Shown here one piece after another: positions 22,520 through 32,732 of a DNA stretch of 53,375 nucleotides. Position 1 is the stretch's first letter; each line of letters begins with the position of its first letter. The stretch is from Candidatus Nanopelagicales bacterium. Lineage in GTDB: Bacteria; Actinomycetota; Actinomycetes; S36-B12; UBA5976. The stretch is taken from positions 1-53,375 of the forward strand of contig JAURFT010000005.1 in assembly GCA_030834185.1 (NCBI GenBank), read 5' to 3'. Made by a program: the position numbers and the translations under genes. The notes under the pieces are model-generated. The model saw nothing but the letters and a program-made list of their open reading frames with translations. It was not told where the DNA came from and searched no databases.

Positions 22520-24676
22520 CTAGCTAGGCGGGCCAGCTGGCCTGCTAGCTGCCTTTCGATTTCGTCGCCCCGCTGGCTTAGCTGGCGCTTCCGCCTGTTC
22601 ACCACGAGGGGCAAAAGCTGGCGCAGCATCGCTTTGGGCTGCAGTTGCAATCAATTCTGGCTCCGCTTTGGCTGCTGCCTGCTGGCGGGATTGTGCTTTG
22701 GCCTGATCTGCTGACTTAGCTTTTGGTGCCTCAGCTGGTTGGGACTCGCGAGCTGGTTTCGCATTTTGGTGCTTAACCCCTGGGGCGTCCATTCTGACTT
22801 TAACGCCGCGACCATTGCAAATCTCGCATGGCTCAGAGAACATTTCAAGCAACCCTTGCCCGATACGCTTTCGAGTCATCTGCACTAATCCAAGCGAAGA
22901 CACCTCTGCTACTTGATGCTTTGTTCGATCGCGACCTAAACATTCAACTAATCGTCGAACCACTTTGTCGCGGTTAGCTTCAAGAACCATATCAATAAAG
23001 TCAATCACAATGATGCCACCGATATCGCGCAACCTAAGTTGGCGAACAATCTCTTCTGCTGCTTCAAGGTTATTTTGGGTAACAGTTTCTTCAAGATTTC
23101 CAGTGCTGCCAATAAAGCGGCCAGTATTTACATCCACAACTGTCATAGCTTCAGTTCGATCAATTACTAATGATCCACCCGAAGGTAGATAAACTTTTCG
23201 ATCCAAAGCTTTAGTTAGCTGCGCGTCGATATCAAAATTGCTAAACACATCCTCAGCTGCAGTCCACTTTTCAAGTCTTTCCAATAACTCTGGAGCTAGA
23301 TATCGCACATAATCTTCAATAGTGTTCCAAGCATCAGCACCAGCCACTGTGACCTTACTAAAATCTTCATTAAACACATCTCTTACAGTTCTAATTGCAA
23401 GATCAGGTTCGCTGTAAAGCAAAGTTGGTGGATCTACTTGCGCAAGCTTTTGCTGAATGTCTTCCCATTGGGCTTTTAAGCGAGCAACATCTTTTTCTAA
23501 CTCATCTTCAGCTGCACCTTCAGCTGCAGTTCGAACAATTACTCCTGCACCTTCTGGGATCACGTTACGCAAAATACGCTTTAATCTGATGCGTTCATTT
23601 TCTGGCAGTTTTCTTGAGATGCCAGTCATAGAACCATCTGGCACATAAACCAGATAGCGACCAGGTAGTGAGACCTGACTTGTTAAGCGAGCACCTTTTT
23701 GACCAATTGGATCTTTTGTTACCTGCACCAAAATTGGATCTCCAACTGAAAGTGCTAACTCAATTCGTTTTGGCTGTCCTTCAAGTCCAGCAAGATCCCA
23801 GTTAACTTCACCGGCGTATAAAACTGCATTTCGACCTTTGCCAATATCAATAAATGCCGCTTCCATGCCAGGCAATACGTTTTGTACTCGCCCTAAATAA
23901 ACGTTTCCAATTAATGATGAAGCTGATGATGAACCAACATAGTGTTCAACCAAAATCTTGTCTTCTAAAATTGCAACCTGGGTTTTATCTTGCACTTGTC
24001 GGATCACCATTTGGCGATCAACAGCTTCCCGGCGTGCTAAAAATTGGGCTTCAGTTATCAACGGTGAACGGCGACGATTCTCGCGAGGATCGCGTCGACG
24101 TTGTCGCTTCGCATTAATTCGAGTTGAGCTTCGATCATCAACTACAGCACTTGGCGCATCGGTTGATGTTGTGGTTGCCTCAGTTGTTGCAGAAGTTCTG
24201 CCACCGCGGCGACGGCGGCGGCGGCGATTTGCTGCATCTGCTGCCGATTCAACTGGCTTTGTGGTTGTGCTGGTTGCTGTTTCAGTTGCTGGCTTAACTG
24301 CAGTAGTTATTGCTTCAGCTGCAGGTTTAACTCCACCTCTGCCACGGCCACCTCGACGGCGACGTCGTCCGTTTCGATCATCTGCTTCTGCTACGGCAGC
24401 AGCTGCGCTCTTAGCGGGTGGCTTTGGTTTAGTTTTAGTTGACTTAGCTACAGTTTTTTTAGCTGCCACATCAGCTTTAACCGCAGCAGCTTTTGGAGCA
24501 GTTGTTGCTGGCGCCACAAATGCTGGCGCAAGTGCTGCTTTCTTTACAGCTTTTTTAACTGACTTCTCTGGCAGTGCTGCTTTAGTGCCTTTTTTAACAG
24601 CTTTTTTTACAGCTTTTTTGGCTGGTTTTTCAGCGCTGTTTTTATCAGCGCTGCCAGCACTCGATCGAGTACTCAC
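22520..24676 (-). CDS. Ribonuclease E/G family protein with a basic Lys/Ala/Arg-rich N-terminal extension
   Basis: S1-like YLGRVQNVLPGMEAAFIDIGKGRNAVLYAGEV, DFIDM, MTRKRIGQGL; GTG at 24676 (VSTRSSAG) with AGGAG SD preferred over the longer tracked start. Confidence 0.93.
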   Translation of the reverse strand: MSTRSSAGSADKNSAEKPAKKAVKKAVKKGTKAALPEKSVKKAVKKAALAPAFVAPATTAPKAAAVKADVAAKKTVAKSTKTKPKPPAKSAAAAVAEADDRNGRRRRRGGRGRGGVKPAAEAITTAVKPATETATSTTTKPVESAADAANRRRRRRRGGRTSATTEATTTSTDAPSAVVDDRSSTRINAKRQRRRDPRENRRRSPLITEAQFLARREAVDRQMVIRQVQDKTQVAILEDKILVEHYVGSSSASSLIGNVYLGRVQNVLPGMEAAFIDIGKGRNAVLYAGEVNWDLAGLEGQPKRIELALSVGDPILVQVTKDPIGQKGARLTSQVSLPGRYLVYVPDGSMTGISRKLPENERIRLKRILRNVIPEGAGVIVRTAAEGAAEDELEKDVARLKAQWEDIQQKLAQVDPPTLLYSEPDLAIRTVRDVFNEDFSKVTVAGADAWNTIEDYVRYLAPELLERLEKWTAAEDVFSNFDIDAQLTKALDRKVYLPSGGSLVIDRTEAMTVVDVNTGRFIGSTGNLEETVTQNNLEAAEEIVRQLRLRDIGGIIVIDFIDMVLEANRDKVVRRLVECLGRDRTKHQVAEVSSLGLVQMTRKRIGQGLLEMFSEPCEICNGRGVKVRMDAPGVKHQNAKPARESQPAEAPKAKSADQAKAQSRQQAAAKAEPELIATAAQSDAAPAFAPRGEQAEAPAKPAGRRNRKAASRPAGPPS

Positions 24677-24866
24677 AAAAAACTCCTGTAACCCCAATGG
24701 GCCTAAGTAAGACGCTTGGCTGCGGCGCAACTAAGCGTGAAGCTTGTGGTGGGGCTGCTACCTAGGTAGGTCTGCGTGAGGGGTTCCTCAGCGACACGGC
24801 CTGGCGGTGCCTCCAATACGGGCGATATTGCTACCGCTTGCCCGAAGTATCGCACACTACCTGTGG
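24677..24866 (-). other. Structured untranslated leader upstream of RNase E/G
   Basis: ~190 nt GC-rich gap; TGAGG-AACC-CCTCA hairpin, CTACCTAGGTAG 12-nt palindrome, further inverted repeats; no credible ORF. Confidence 0.5.
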
Positions 24867-26033
24867 TTAATAGCTCCGCTTGGTCGAATCCAGGTTCAAA
24901 ATGATCCCAATCCCCAGCCATAACGCCATCATTGAGGAGCCGCCATAGGACACAAAAGGCAACGGCACCCCAGTTACTGGCAGCAGCTCTAAATTCATTC
25001 CAATGTTTTGAAAGCCCTGAATAGCGATCCAGGCTGCCATTCCAACGGCGACAAGTCGACCAAATAGATCTTCAGCACGAGCTGCAATTCGAAGTAGTCG
25101 CCAAGTGATAAAAAGCATTAATAGCAAAATGATTGCGGAGCCAATAAAACCCAGCTCTTCGCCTGCAACTGAAAATATAAAATCTGTTCGTTGCTCCGGC
25201 ACAAACTGTCCTGCCGTTTGAGAACCTTGAAACAGGCCATTACCAAATAGCCCACCACTGCCAATTGCAATTTCAGCTTGGCGTACGTTGTAGCTAACGC
25301 CAAGTGGATCTGAATTGGGATTTAAAAACGCGGTAAACCGATCAATTTGGTATTGCGCAAGCACGCCTGCAGCAAGAATAATTCCAACTGCTGTACCAGC
25401 TGCAGCAACAAGTCCAATTAACCAATATCGACTTACGCCAGAAACCGCCAAAATTGCAAACAGCGTAGCTAAAATCATTAAAACAGTTCCTAGATCAGGC
25501 TGTAATAAAATCAATACGACTGGAATTGCAGCAACAGCTAGTGCTGCCACCACAATTAAATGCAGCGGTTGATTTTCAGCATCGCGCTTTTCTGCCAGCA
25601 GCGTTGCTGAAATAACAATAATTGAAACTTTTACAAATTCCGCTGGCTGCACCGTGAAGCCAGCCACTGCGATCCAAGACTTTGCACCATTAACTACAGT
25701 GCCAACAAGCAGCACTGCAACAAGACCAACAAGCGACAATACATAAACCGCTGGTGCATATGCCTGCACTAAGCGGTGACTTACCTGGGAGGCGATTAAG
25801 CACAAAATTAATCCCAGCAGGAGATTTAACAAATGCCGCTTCAGGAAAAATATTGGATCACCAGATTCGCCAGCTGTGATTCGGGTTGATGACCAAATCA
25901 ATAATCCACCCAGTAGTGATAGTGATAGCGCTGCCAAAACTAGCGGGAAGTCATAATGTCGGTATTTTCTAATTTGTGAAACTCCCGCAACTTTGCGCCA
26001 AATCGCAGAAGCATCTCTAATTGAGTTACTCAT
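24867..26033 (-). CDS. rodA: Rod shape-determining protein RodA (SEDS)
   Basis: SEDS membrane protein; QSxxAxGSGG-like IAIGSGGLFGNG, TGVPLPFVSYGGSSMMA. Confidence 0.95.
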   Translation of the reverse strand: MSNSIRDASAIWRKVAGVSQIRKYRHYDFPLVLAALSLSLLGGLLIWSSTRITAGESGDPIFFLKRHLLNLLLGLILCLIASQVSHRLVQAYAPAVYVLSLVGLVAVLLVGTVVNGAKSWIAVAGFTVQPAEFVKVSIIVISATLLAEKRDAENQPLHLIVVAALAVAAIPVVLILLQPDLGTVLMILATLFAILAVSGVSRYWLIGLVAAAGTAVGIILAAGVLAQYQIDRFTAFLNPNSDPLGVSYNVRQAEIAIGSGGLFGNGLFQGSQTAGQFVPEQRTDFIFSVAGEELGFIGSAIILLLMLFITWRLLRIAARAEDLFGRLVAVGMAAWIAIQGFQNIGMNLELLPVTGVPLPFVSYGGSSMMALWLGIGIILNLDSTKRSY

Positions 26034-28150
26034 CTGCTTGCCCTAACTGCTGGTTGATTTAACTCAATCGGCGAACCACTTGGATCAATAGCGGGCAGCT
26101 CGCGATTTGGTCTTCCAGTTGGAAAAATTGCATTTGCTGGATTGATTGTGCTTCCTTGCACGCCAAAAATTGCTTCGTAGATTCGGCGAACGCTAGGTCC
26201 GCCTGTGCCAGAGCCAGTTCCACCTTGCGAAACCATCATCACTACTGCATAACGGGGTTTATCTGCTGGTGCAAAAGTTGCTAGCCAGGATGTGCTTTGT
26301 TTATTAAACACCTGTCCGGTGCCAGTCTTACTTGCAATCGGAATCTGCTCTAACGGAAAGCCATTAAACACCCATGCAGTGGTGCCAGAAATCGCTGTGC
26401 CAGTGAGTGCCGTTCTAATGTAATCCAGCACATTTTTTGAGGTATTTATTTTTCCAACAATTTTTGGTGTCATGGCTTGAACAACATTGCCTTTGGTATC
26501 GATGATTGCTTTGGCTATTTGTGGTTGAAACACCGTGCCGCCATTTGCAATTGCTGCATAAGAAACTGCAACCTGTAATGGAGTAACAACCGTATCCCCT
26601 TGGCCAATTGCGATATTTACAGCATCACCTGCTCGGAATAAATAACCATCAGCGCAATTTTCGACAGCGTATTGGCGTAACGTTTCAGCCCAAACTGGGT
26701 CACGTTTAGCAGTTTCTGGGTATCCAGTTTTTGCTCGCTTGCACCACACTTCTTGATTGCGCTCCCAGTTTTCACGCTTCCAAGCTCTGCCACCAATTCG
26801 ACCTGCATACTCACTTGGTAGATCAATTCCAGTTATCTGCCCTAGCCCAAATGATCGCGCCATCTGATCAATTGGATCGCGGCCAGTTTTGATTTGATCT
26901 TTTCCACTTCTATCCCATAGATCATTTGCGATTCGATAAAAAACTGTATTACATGAAACCTCTAAGGCGCGAGATAACGAAATAGGTCCATATGACCTAC
27001 TTTCATAGTTACGAAAAATTCTTGATGAGATAGTCACATCAGGTGAGCAGTTGTAGTTGCCTTTAAGCGGCATGCCAGCCTTCTCGGCAGCGGCTGTCAT
27101 TACAACTTTAAAAGTTGATGCTGGCGCATAAAGCCCCTGAGTTGGTCGATACAGCAACGGCACACCGTTCGCTTCTGAAATTAGTGATTTGTATTCACTA
27201 TTAGTTAAGCCATCCAACCAGATCTCTGGGTCATATTCTGGATAGGACGCCATCGCTAGCACTTGACCATTTCGTACATCAAGCACAACGACCGCGCCAC
27301 TATCCGCTTTAAAATTATTCGATCTGGCGCGATTTATAGCATTTTGGAGCTCAGTTTCAACCACTGCTTGCAGGTTGGCATCGATAGATGTGACTAAATA
27401 ATTGCCAGGCGTGGAAGCAGATTCGCCAATTTGACCTACTACATTTCCAGCTCGATCAACGGTAAATTGTTTTTTGCCATCTGTACCACGTAAAGCTAAG
27501 TCGTATTGCTTTTCTAATCCAGCACGACCAACCACACTGGTGCGCTTGTAGCCAGAATTAGGTTCAGCTGCCGCAAGTTCATCAGCACTTATTGGTCCGA
27601 TATATCCAAGCAAATGTGCAGCATTAGCACCAAAGGGTGCTGGATAAACACGCTCTGCCGCAACTTCGGCATTAACTCCTGGAAATCGCAATGAGTTTTC
27701 CATAATGCGCAGCGCCAATTTTGAATCTACATCTCTCGCTACTGGAATTGGTTGAATTGGAGATCCATTCCAACAAATCGGTGGTGGCGCACTCCCAGTA
27801 GCGCCGCATGGCGTAATGCGATCTCGGATATCCTGCACTGTCATTTTTAACTGAGTTGCCAACCGACTTAAAACATCTTCGCCTTGATCGGGTAACTTAC
27901 GAAGTACTTCTCGATCAATCGTAACTACAAGTGAAGTTCGATTAGCTACCAATGCTCTGCCAGCTTGATCAACAATTAATCCTCGCACCGCCTGAGTTGA
28001 AGCCTCTCTAATGCGATTGTTATCTGCAAGCGCTGCAAAATCTTCGCCTGTTAACACTTGGATAAAAAATAATCTGGCTAGCAAAGTTACCAGAAGTGCT
28101 GTAGTGAACCACTTAAACACCTGCAGTCGTAGCATTGACTGATCCCTCAT
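26030..28150 (-). CDS. mrdA: Penicillin-binding protein 2 (transpeptidase)
   Basis: STFK, SCN, KTGT motifs; single N-terminal TM; between mreD and rodA. Confidence 0.95.
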   Translation of the reverse strand: MRDQSMLRLQVFKWFTTALLVTLLARLFFIQVLTGEDFAALADNNRIREASTQAVRGLIVDQAGRALVANRTSLVVTIDREVLRKLPDQGEDVLSRLATQLKMTVQDIRDRITPCGATGSAPPPICWNGSPIQPIPVARDVDSKLALRIMENSLRFPGVNAEVAAERVYPAPFGANAAHLLGYIGPISADELAAAEPNSGYKRTSVVGRAGLEKQYDLALRGTDGKKQFTVDRAGNVVGQIGESASTPGNYLVTSIDANLQAVVETELQNAINRARSNNFKADSGAVVVLDVRNGQVLAMASYPEYDPEIWLDGLTNSEYKSLISEANGVPLLYRPTQGLYAPASTFKVVMTAAAEKAGMPLKGNYNCSPDVTISSRIFRNYESRSYGPISLSRALEVSCNTVFYRIANDLWDRSGKDQIKTGRDPIDQMARSFGLGQITGIDLPSEYAGRIGGRAWKRENWERNQEVWCKRAKTGYPETAKRDPVWAETLRQYAVENCADGYLFRAGDAVNIAIGQGDTVVTPLQVAVSYAAIANGGTVFQPQIAKAIIDTKGNVVQAMTPKIVGKINTSKNVLDYIRTALTGTAISGTTAWVFNGFPLEQIPIASKTGTGQVFNKQSTSWLATFAPADKPRYAVVMMVSQGGTGSGTGGPSVRRIYEAIFGVQGSTINPANAIFPTGRPNRELPAIDPSGSPIELNQPAVRASR

Positions 28151-28662
28151 GACCGCACCCTTAGCGGAAGTGAATCTCGATAAAGTGGTTTATCAATCAA
28201 ATCAATTATTGGCACCAAGAATGTTGCAAAAATTGCGCCAGTAATTAACTGCCAACCAATAAACGCTGGTAGCTGAGAAAGTGAAATAGACTGCATCGTT
28301 AGCAGTAGCACTACTGCTCGCACAATTACAGCAGCAACTGGAGCTAAAGCAGCAGATAACACAGGTTTCCATGCTGAATTATGAGGTGCTACAACATATC
28401 GATTTACAAAAAGTGCAATTAATAAATAGCTGATGCTTGAAACTCCAAAAATACCCGTTGCAGGTGAAGCAAGATCAACCACGATGCCTGCAGATATGGC
28501 AATGACAGCGCTTAGTCGCATTGAGCGGGTGAATGATTGCGCTGCCACAATAACTGCAACTATGTCAGGCATATAAATCGTTATCCCTAAACTAAATAAC
28601 AAGCTAGGTTGCAGCACCGCAAAGGCAATGATTAAAAATGAGATGTATCCAAATTTGCGCAT
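28147..28662 (-). CDS. mreD: Rod shape-determining protein MreD
   Basis: Small multi-TM protein in mreBCD context. Confidence 0.88.
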   Translation of the reverse strand: MRKFGYISFLIIAFAVLQPSLLFSLGITIYMPDIVAVIVAAQSFTRSMRLSAVIAISAGIVVDLASPATGIFGVSSISYLLIALFVNRYVVAPHNSAWKPVLSAALAPVAAVIVRAVVLLLTMQSISLSQLPAFIGWQLITGAIFATFLVPIIDLIDKPLYRDSLPLRVRS

Positions 28663-28664
28663 AA

Positions 28665-29531
28665 TTAATCGCCCTGTGGCTTAAGTGGATCGCGCAACAC
28701 ATCTCGCTTGGCTGAAAGCACCAAACCAACTATCTCAAGGTTGGAGATATCAGCACTTGGAATAACAGTTGCTGTGCGATTTAACTGTCCAGCTGATCCT
28801 TCAACCGAAGCTATTCGACCAATCGCTAGCCCTGGCATATAGGGCTTTCCAGTATCTGATCCCCACGAAATAACTCTGGCTCCAATTGGCATCTTGGCGT
28901 ACGGATCAAACAGCTGCAGTGACAACTTATCTATCGCCCCAGTTCCTGAGATAAATCCAATCTCAGCTGATCCCTCCAGCCGAACTCCAACTTTTACATT
29001 TGGGTCAATCAATAATGATGCAATTGAGTAGTTGTCATTCACCTGAACAATTCGACCAACAAGTCCGGTGCCTGAAACAACTGTGGTATTTAACGTAACA
29101 CCATCTATGGAACCTGCATCAACTGTGATGGTCCATCGGAAATCTCCAGTATTGCCAATCGCTGTTACTTGTGCTGGAATCACTTTGTAATTTTGCGGTG
29201 GCACGATTCGAAGTAATTGATCTAGTGCAACTGCTTTTCGGCGTAGATCTGCAGATTGTGAGAGCTTGAACTTTAATTCTTCATTTTCAACCTGTAATGC
29301 TTTTAGCTGGTCATCACGTGAGGTAACTCTTGATAAATTTTCTGCCACAACTCTAAAAGTTTCCCCGAGTGAAGTTGCTCCACTTTGAACTGGACCGGTA
29401 ATTTGCAAAGTTGAAGACCGAAGCGCAGAAATCAACCCAGCTTCGCCAGACCTAATACCGATTGCCAGAAGCGATATCGAAACTAAAAATAGCAGCGCTA
29501 AAACCAAGCGCAGTCGCCCGGAATCGCGCAT
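28665..29531 (-). CDS. mreC: Rod shape-determining protein MreC
   Basis: N-terminal TM, coiled coil and beta domain, TVVSGTGLVGRIVQV. Confidence 0.94.
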   Translation of the reverse strand: MRDSGRLRLVLALLFLVSISLLAIGIRSGEAGLISALRSSTLQITGPVQSGATSLGETFRVVAENLSRVTSRDDQLKALQVENEELKFKLSQSADLRRKAVALDQLLRIVPPQNYKVIPAQVTAIGNTGDFRWTITVDAGSIDGVTLNTTVVSGTGLVGRIVQVNDNYSIASLLIDPNVKVGVRLEGSAEIGFISGTGAIDKLSLQLFDPYAKMPIGARVISWGSDTGKPYMPGLAIGRIASVEGSAGQLNRTATVIPSADISNLEIVGLVLSAKRDVLRDPLKPQGD

Positions 29532-29537
29532 TACAAA

Positions 29538-30563
29538 CTAACCTCGAGGGTTTGAAACCAAAACGCGGTTAAGCGCTTCGAATTCTTCGACAGTTCGGCC
29601 AGATCCAAGCACTACGCAGTTCAGTGGATTCTCAGCAATTACAACTGGCATTCCAGTTTCGTGCCGCAATCTCTCATCAAGGCCGCGTAGCAGCGCGCCG
29701 CCACCAGTGAGCATGATGCCGCGATCCATAATGTCGCCAGATAGCTCAGGTGGCGTGCGATCTAGGGTGCTTTTAACTGCATCAACAATTGCTTGAATTG
29801 GCTCTTCTAGTGCTTTGCGAATTTCTTCTGCTGGCAAAATCACAGTTCGAGGTAGGCCGGTAATTAAATCGCGACCACGCAGCTCAGCCTCAGGTTCATT
29901 TGGAAGCGGGAATGCCGATCCAACTCGCATCTTGATATCTTCAGCAGTTCGCTCACCTAGTAATAGTGAATATTCGCGCTTTACATAGGCAATGATTGCT
30001 TCATCAAGTTCGTCGCCACCAACTCGAATTGAAACTGAAACCACAATTCCACCAAGCGAAATGACCGCAATCTCAGTTGTACCGCCACCAATATCAACAA
30101 CCATGTTTCCGGTTGGCTCGTGGATTGGCATTCCAGAACCAATTGCAGCAGCCATTGGTTCTTCAATTATAAATACTTTTCGGGCGCCAGCTTTATAACC
30201 AGCTTCTTCAACTGCACGACGCTCAACACCAGTAATGCCACTTGGCACACAAATTACTAATCGTGGTTTTGCTAAAAATCGTCGCTTATGTACTTTTTGA
30301 ATAAAGTAACGAAGCATGCGCTCTGTGGTGTCAAAGTCAGCAATCACACCATCTCTAAGGGGTCTAACTGCAACAATGTTTCCAGGGGTTCTGCCAATCA
30401 TTCGTTTGGCTTCAGTACCAACAGCCAAGATGCTGCCATTATCTGAATTGATTGCCACAACTGAGGGCTCATTCAACACAATTCCAGCACCGCGCACATA
30501 TACCAATGTGTTAGCAGTTCCAAGATCAACTGCCATATCTCGTCCAATGAAGCTATTACCCAT
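29538..30563 (-). CDS. mreB: Rod shape-determining protein MreB
   Basis: [43 protein letters not shown]. Confidence 0.97.
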   Translation of the reverse strand: MGNSFIGRDMAVDLGTANTLVYVRGAGIVLNEPSVVAINSDNGSILAVGTEAKRMIGRTPGNIVAVRPLRDGVIADFDTTERMLRYFIQKVHKRRFLAKPRLVICVPSGITGVERRAVEEAGYKAGARKVFIIEEPMAAAIGSGMPIHEPTGNMVVDIGGGTTEIAVISLGGIVVSVSIRVGGDELDEAIIAYVKREYSLLLGERTAEDIKMRVGSAFPLPNEPEAELRGRDLITGLPRTVILPAEEIRKALEEPIQAIVDAVKSTLDRTPPELSGDIMDRGIMLTGGGALLRGLDERLRHETGMPVVIAENPLNCVVLGSGRTVEEFEALNRVLVSNPRG

Positions 30564-30587
30564 TACGTGCCTTTCAGTTACGTGCTG

Positions 30588-30998
30588 TTACTTGTTTAAG
30601 TTTGGAAAAAATAAAGAAATTTCACGTGCTGCACTTTCCTCAGAATCAGATCCGTGCGTCACATTAAATTGAGTTTCAGTTGCAAGATCAAATCTAATTG
30701 TGCCAGGTGCGGCATTAGCTGGATTTGTTGCGCCCATCATGGTGCGCCAGCTTGCTATGACATCAGAGCCTTCAACAACAGCAGCAACTAGCGGAGAGGA
30801 GGTGATGAAATCAACCAAGGGTGCAAAAAATGGTTTGTCTTTATGTTCGGCGTAATGAGCTTCTGCGGTTGCTTTATCTAAGGTTCGCAGCTCAAGTGCG
30901 ACTAGCTGCCACCCTTTAGTTTCAATCCGAGAAAGAATTTCACCTACCAAGCCACGAGCTACCCCATCAGGCTTGATTAAAACCAATGTCCGTTGCAC
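30588..30998 (-). CDS. ndk: Nucleoside diphosphate kinase
   Basis: [32 protein letters not shown]. Confidence 0.97.
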   Translation of the reverse strand: MQRTLVLIKPDGVARGLVGEILSRIETKGWQLVALELRTLDKATAEAHYAEHKDKPFFAPLVDFITSSPLVAAVVEGSDVIASWRTMMGATNPANAAPGTIRFDLATETQFNVTHGSDSEESAAREISLFFPNLNK

Positions 30999-31034
30999 AA
31001 ATATCTCCTGTTCGTGGGCAAGAGTAGTGGACTC

Positions 31035-31379
31035 TTACTGTGGCCCGAACCGCTGATTGCGAATTTGGTCAGCCCGTCGCACCAAAAACAGCCCACCGGC
31101 CCATAGCCCGGCAAAAAGTCCCCCAATAAACAGCATCTCAATTACCCAAAAGGCCGTTACCAGCACAAATGGTTGCAAAACTGAGCCAGCTATCACCGCC
31201 CAGCCACGGCGAAATCCTGCTGGAATTAAAACTGCCAGCACCCCAAGGGTGCCGCCAACTGCAATTGCGATGGTTGGATCAATATTGTGATTTTGAATTG
31301 CAACTGGAATTGCAAGCCAGATTGCAATAGCTTCAAAAATTAAAACACTAGAGCCAATTATGCGTTGACCTTTATTCAT
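31035..31379 (-). CDS. DUF4233 family membrane protein
   Basis: Small 3-4 TM protein between folC and ndk, conserved actinobacterial position; ATG at 31379 overlaps the folC end. Confidence 0.8.
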   Translation of the reverse strand: MNKGQRIIGSSVLIFEAIAIWLAIPVAIQNHNIDPTIAIAVGGTLGVLAVLIPAGFRRGWAVIAGSVLQPFVLVTAFWVIEMLFIGGLFAGLWAGGLFLVRRADQIRNQRFGPQ

Positions 31380-32691
31380 TGCTGCTCGCAAACTTTGCCC
31401 TAGCAGCTCCAGCCACAGTTGCAGAGCCAGTTATTAAAACACCGCTACCTGCACCATATGAATCTGCATTTGCAATTGCCACTTCAAACGCCGCGCCAAG
31501 GTTAGGTTCTAACTGTACGCGCTGCGAACCAACAACTGCGGCAACCTCAAGTGCTAACTCAGCAGCGGCGATTGCGCGCTCGCTTGGTGCTGTTGTAACA
31601 ATCCAATTGTCAACTAGCGGCGCTAGCGCTGTCACAATTCCAGCTGCATCTTTATCATCCAGCGCTCCAAACACACAAGTTAAATTATTAAAGTTCATAG
31701 CTGAAGCAAGTCCGGTTGCCAACACTTGGGCACCTGCTGGATTATGGGCAATGTCGATTACAACAGTTGGTGAGCGATGCACCACTTCTAGCCTGCCGGG
31801 CATTCTAAAATTCTCCAGCGCATATCCAATTGCCGCAGGATTTAGTGGATCATCATCACCAAGTAGATTTTCAACGGCAACAAGCGCAGTTGCCGCATTA
31901 ACTGCCTGATGCGCACCATGCAAGCCAAGAAATAGATCCTGATAATGCTCTCGCGGAGTTTGGATATTAATTAATTGTCCACCCACTGCAGTTGTGCTGG
32001 TTACAGAAAAATCTCTACCTTCAAGCAGCATCGTTGCCTGCATCTGCGCTGCGGTTAGCTCGATTACCTCTAATGCATCTGGTAATTGTTTTTGCACAAC
32101 TGTAATTGCGCCTGGCTTGATAACACCAGCTTTGTTACCAGCAATAGAAGTAATGGTGTCGCCAAGCCAATATTGGTGATCAAAATCAATAGATGTAATG
32201 GCAGTTACTGCTGCATCAACCACATTTACAGCATCCCAAGTTCCACCAATGCCAATCTCAAGTGCTGCCATATGAATTGGAGTTGCAGCAAATTCACTTA
32301 ATGCTAAAACTGTTATTAGCTCAAATCCAGTTAGCTTTTCACCAATTCGCTCTTCCATCATCAAAATAATTGGAAAGATCTCATTTAAAGCAGCCACCAT
32401 TCGTTCGTCTGCAATTGGTAAGCCATCAATCAAAATTCGTTCAGTAACGCTGACTAAATGCGGCGAGGTGTAAGCGCCAGATCTGATGCCATGAGTTCGG
32501 GCAATTGCATCAGCCATTTTGGTGGTTGAGCTTTTGCCGTTGGTGCCGGCAATCACAATTGATGGGAACATTCCCTGTGGGTCGCCTAACGCATCAAGCA
32601 CCGCTCGAACTCGGTCCAGCGAGGGGTTGATGCGGTGTTCGGAAGCCCGTTGCGCAAACGTGGCAGTGATGTCAGCAAGATCTTTGAGCAC
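31372..32691 (-). CDS. folC: Bifunctional folylpolyglutamate/dihydrofolate synthase
   Basis: IAGTNGKSSTTKMADAI, TSPHLVSVTERI, DIAHNPAG. Confidence 0.95.
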   Translation of the reverse strand: MLKDLADITATFAQRASEHRINPSLDRVRAVLDALGDPQGMFPSIVIAGTNGKSSTTKMADAIARTHGIRSGAYTSPHLVSVTERILIDGLPIADERMVAALNEIFPIILMMEERIGEKLTGFELITVLALSEFAATPIHMAALEIGIGGTWDAVNVVDAAVTAITSIDFDHQYWLGDTITSIAGNKAGVIKPGAITVVQKQLPDALEVIELTAAQMQATMLLEGRDFSVTSTTAVGGQLINIQTPREHYQDLFLGLHGAHQAVNAATALVAVENLLGDDDPLNPAAIGYALENFRMPGRLEVVHRSPTVVIDIAHNPAGAQVLATGLASAMNFNNLTCVFGALDDKDAAGIVTALAPLVDNWIVTTAPSERAIAAAELALEVAAVVGSQRVQLEPNLGAAFEVAIANADSYGAGSGVLITGSATVAGAARAKFASSNE

Positions 32692-32732
32692 GTGCCGCAG
32701 TGTAGAGAAGGTTCCTGTTTAGGATCTGACCT

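Noticed and set aside
23958-24710. 250-aa plus-strand ORF antisense to rne
   Set aside because: Arg/Ala/Ser-rich shadow frame of the repetitive Lys/Ala/Arg-rich rne N-terminus; no domain or SD.
24720-24800. Possible SRP (4.5S) RNA because of AGGTAGCAGCC
   Set aside because: Lacks the GGTCCGGAAGGAAGCAGC core and GNRA tetraloop; only a short chance resemblance.
24703-24921. 72-aa minus-strand ORF in the rodA-rne gap
   Set aside because: Starts inside rodA out of frame and crosses the structured leader; no SD or domain.
31379-31909. 176-aa plus-strand ORF antisense to folC
   Set aside because: Low-complexity Ala/Ser composition; folC on the other strand is unambiguous.
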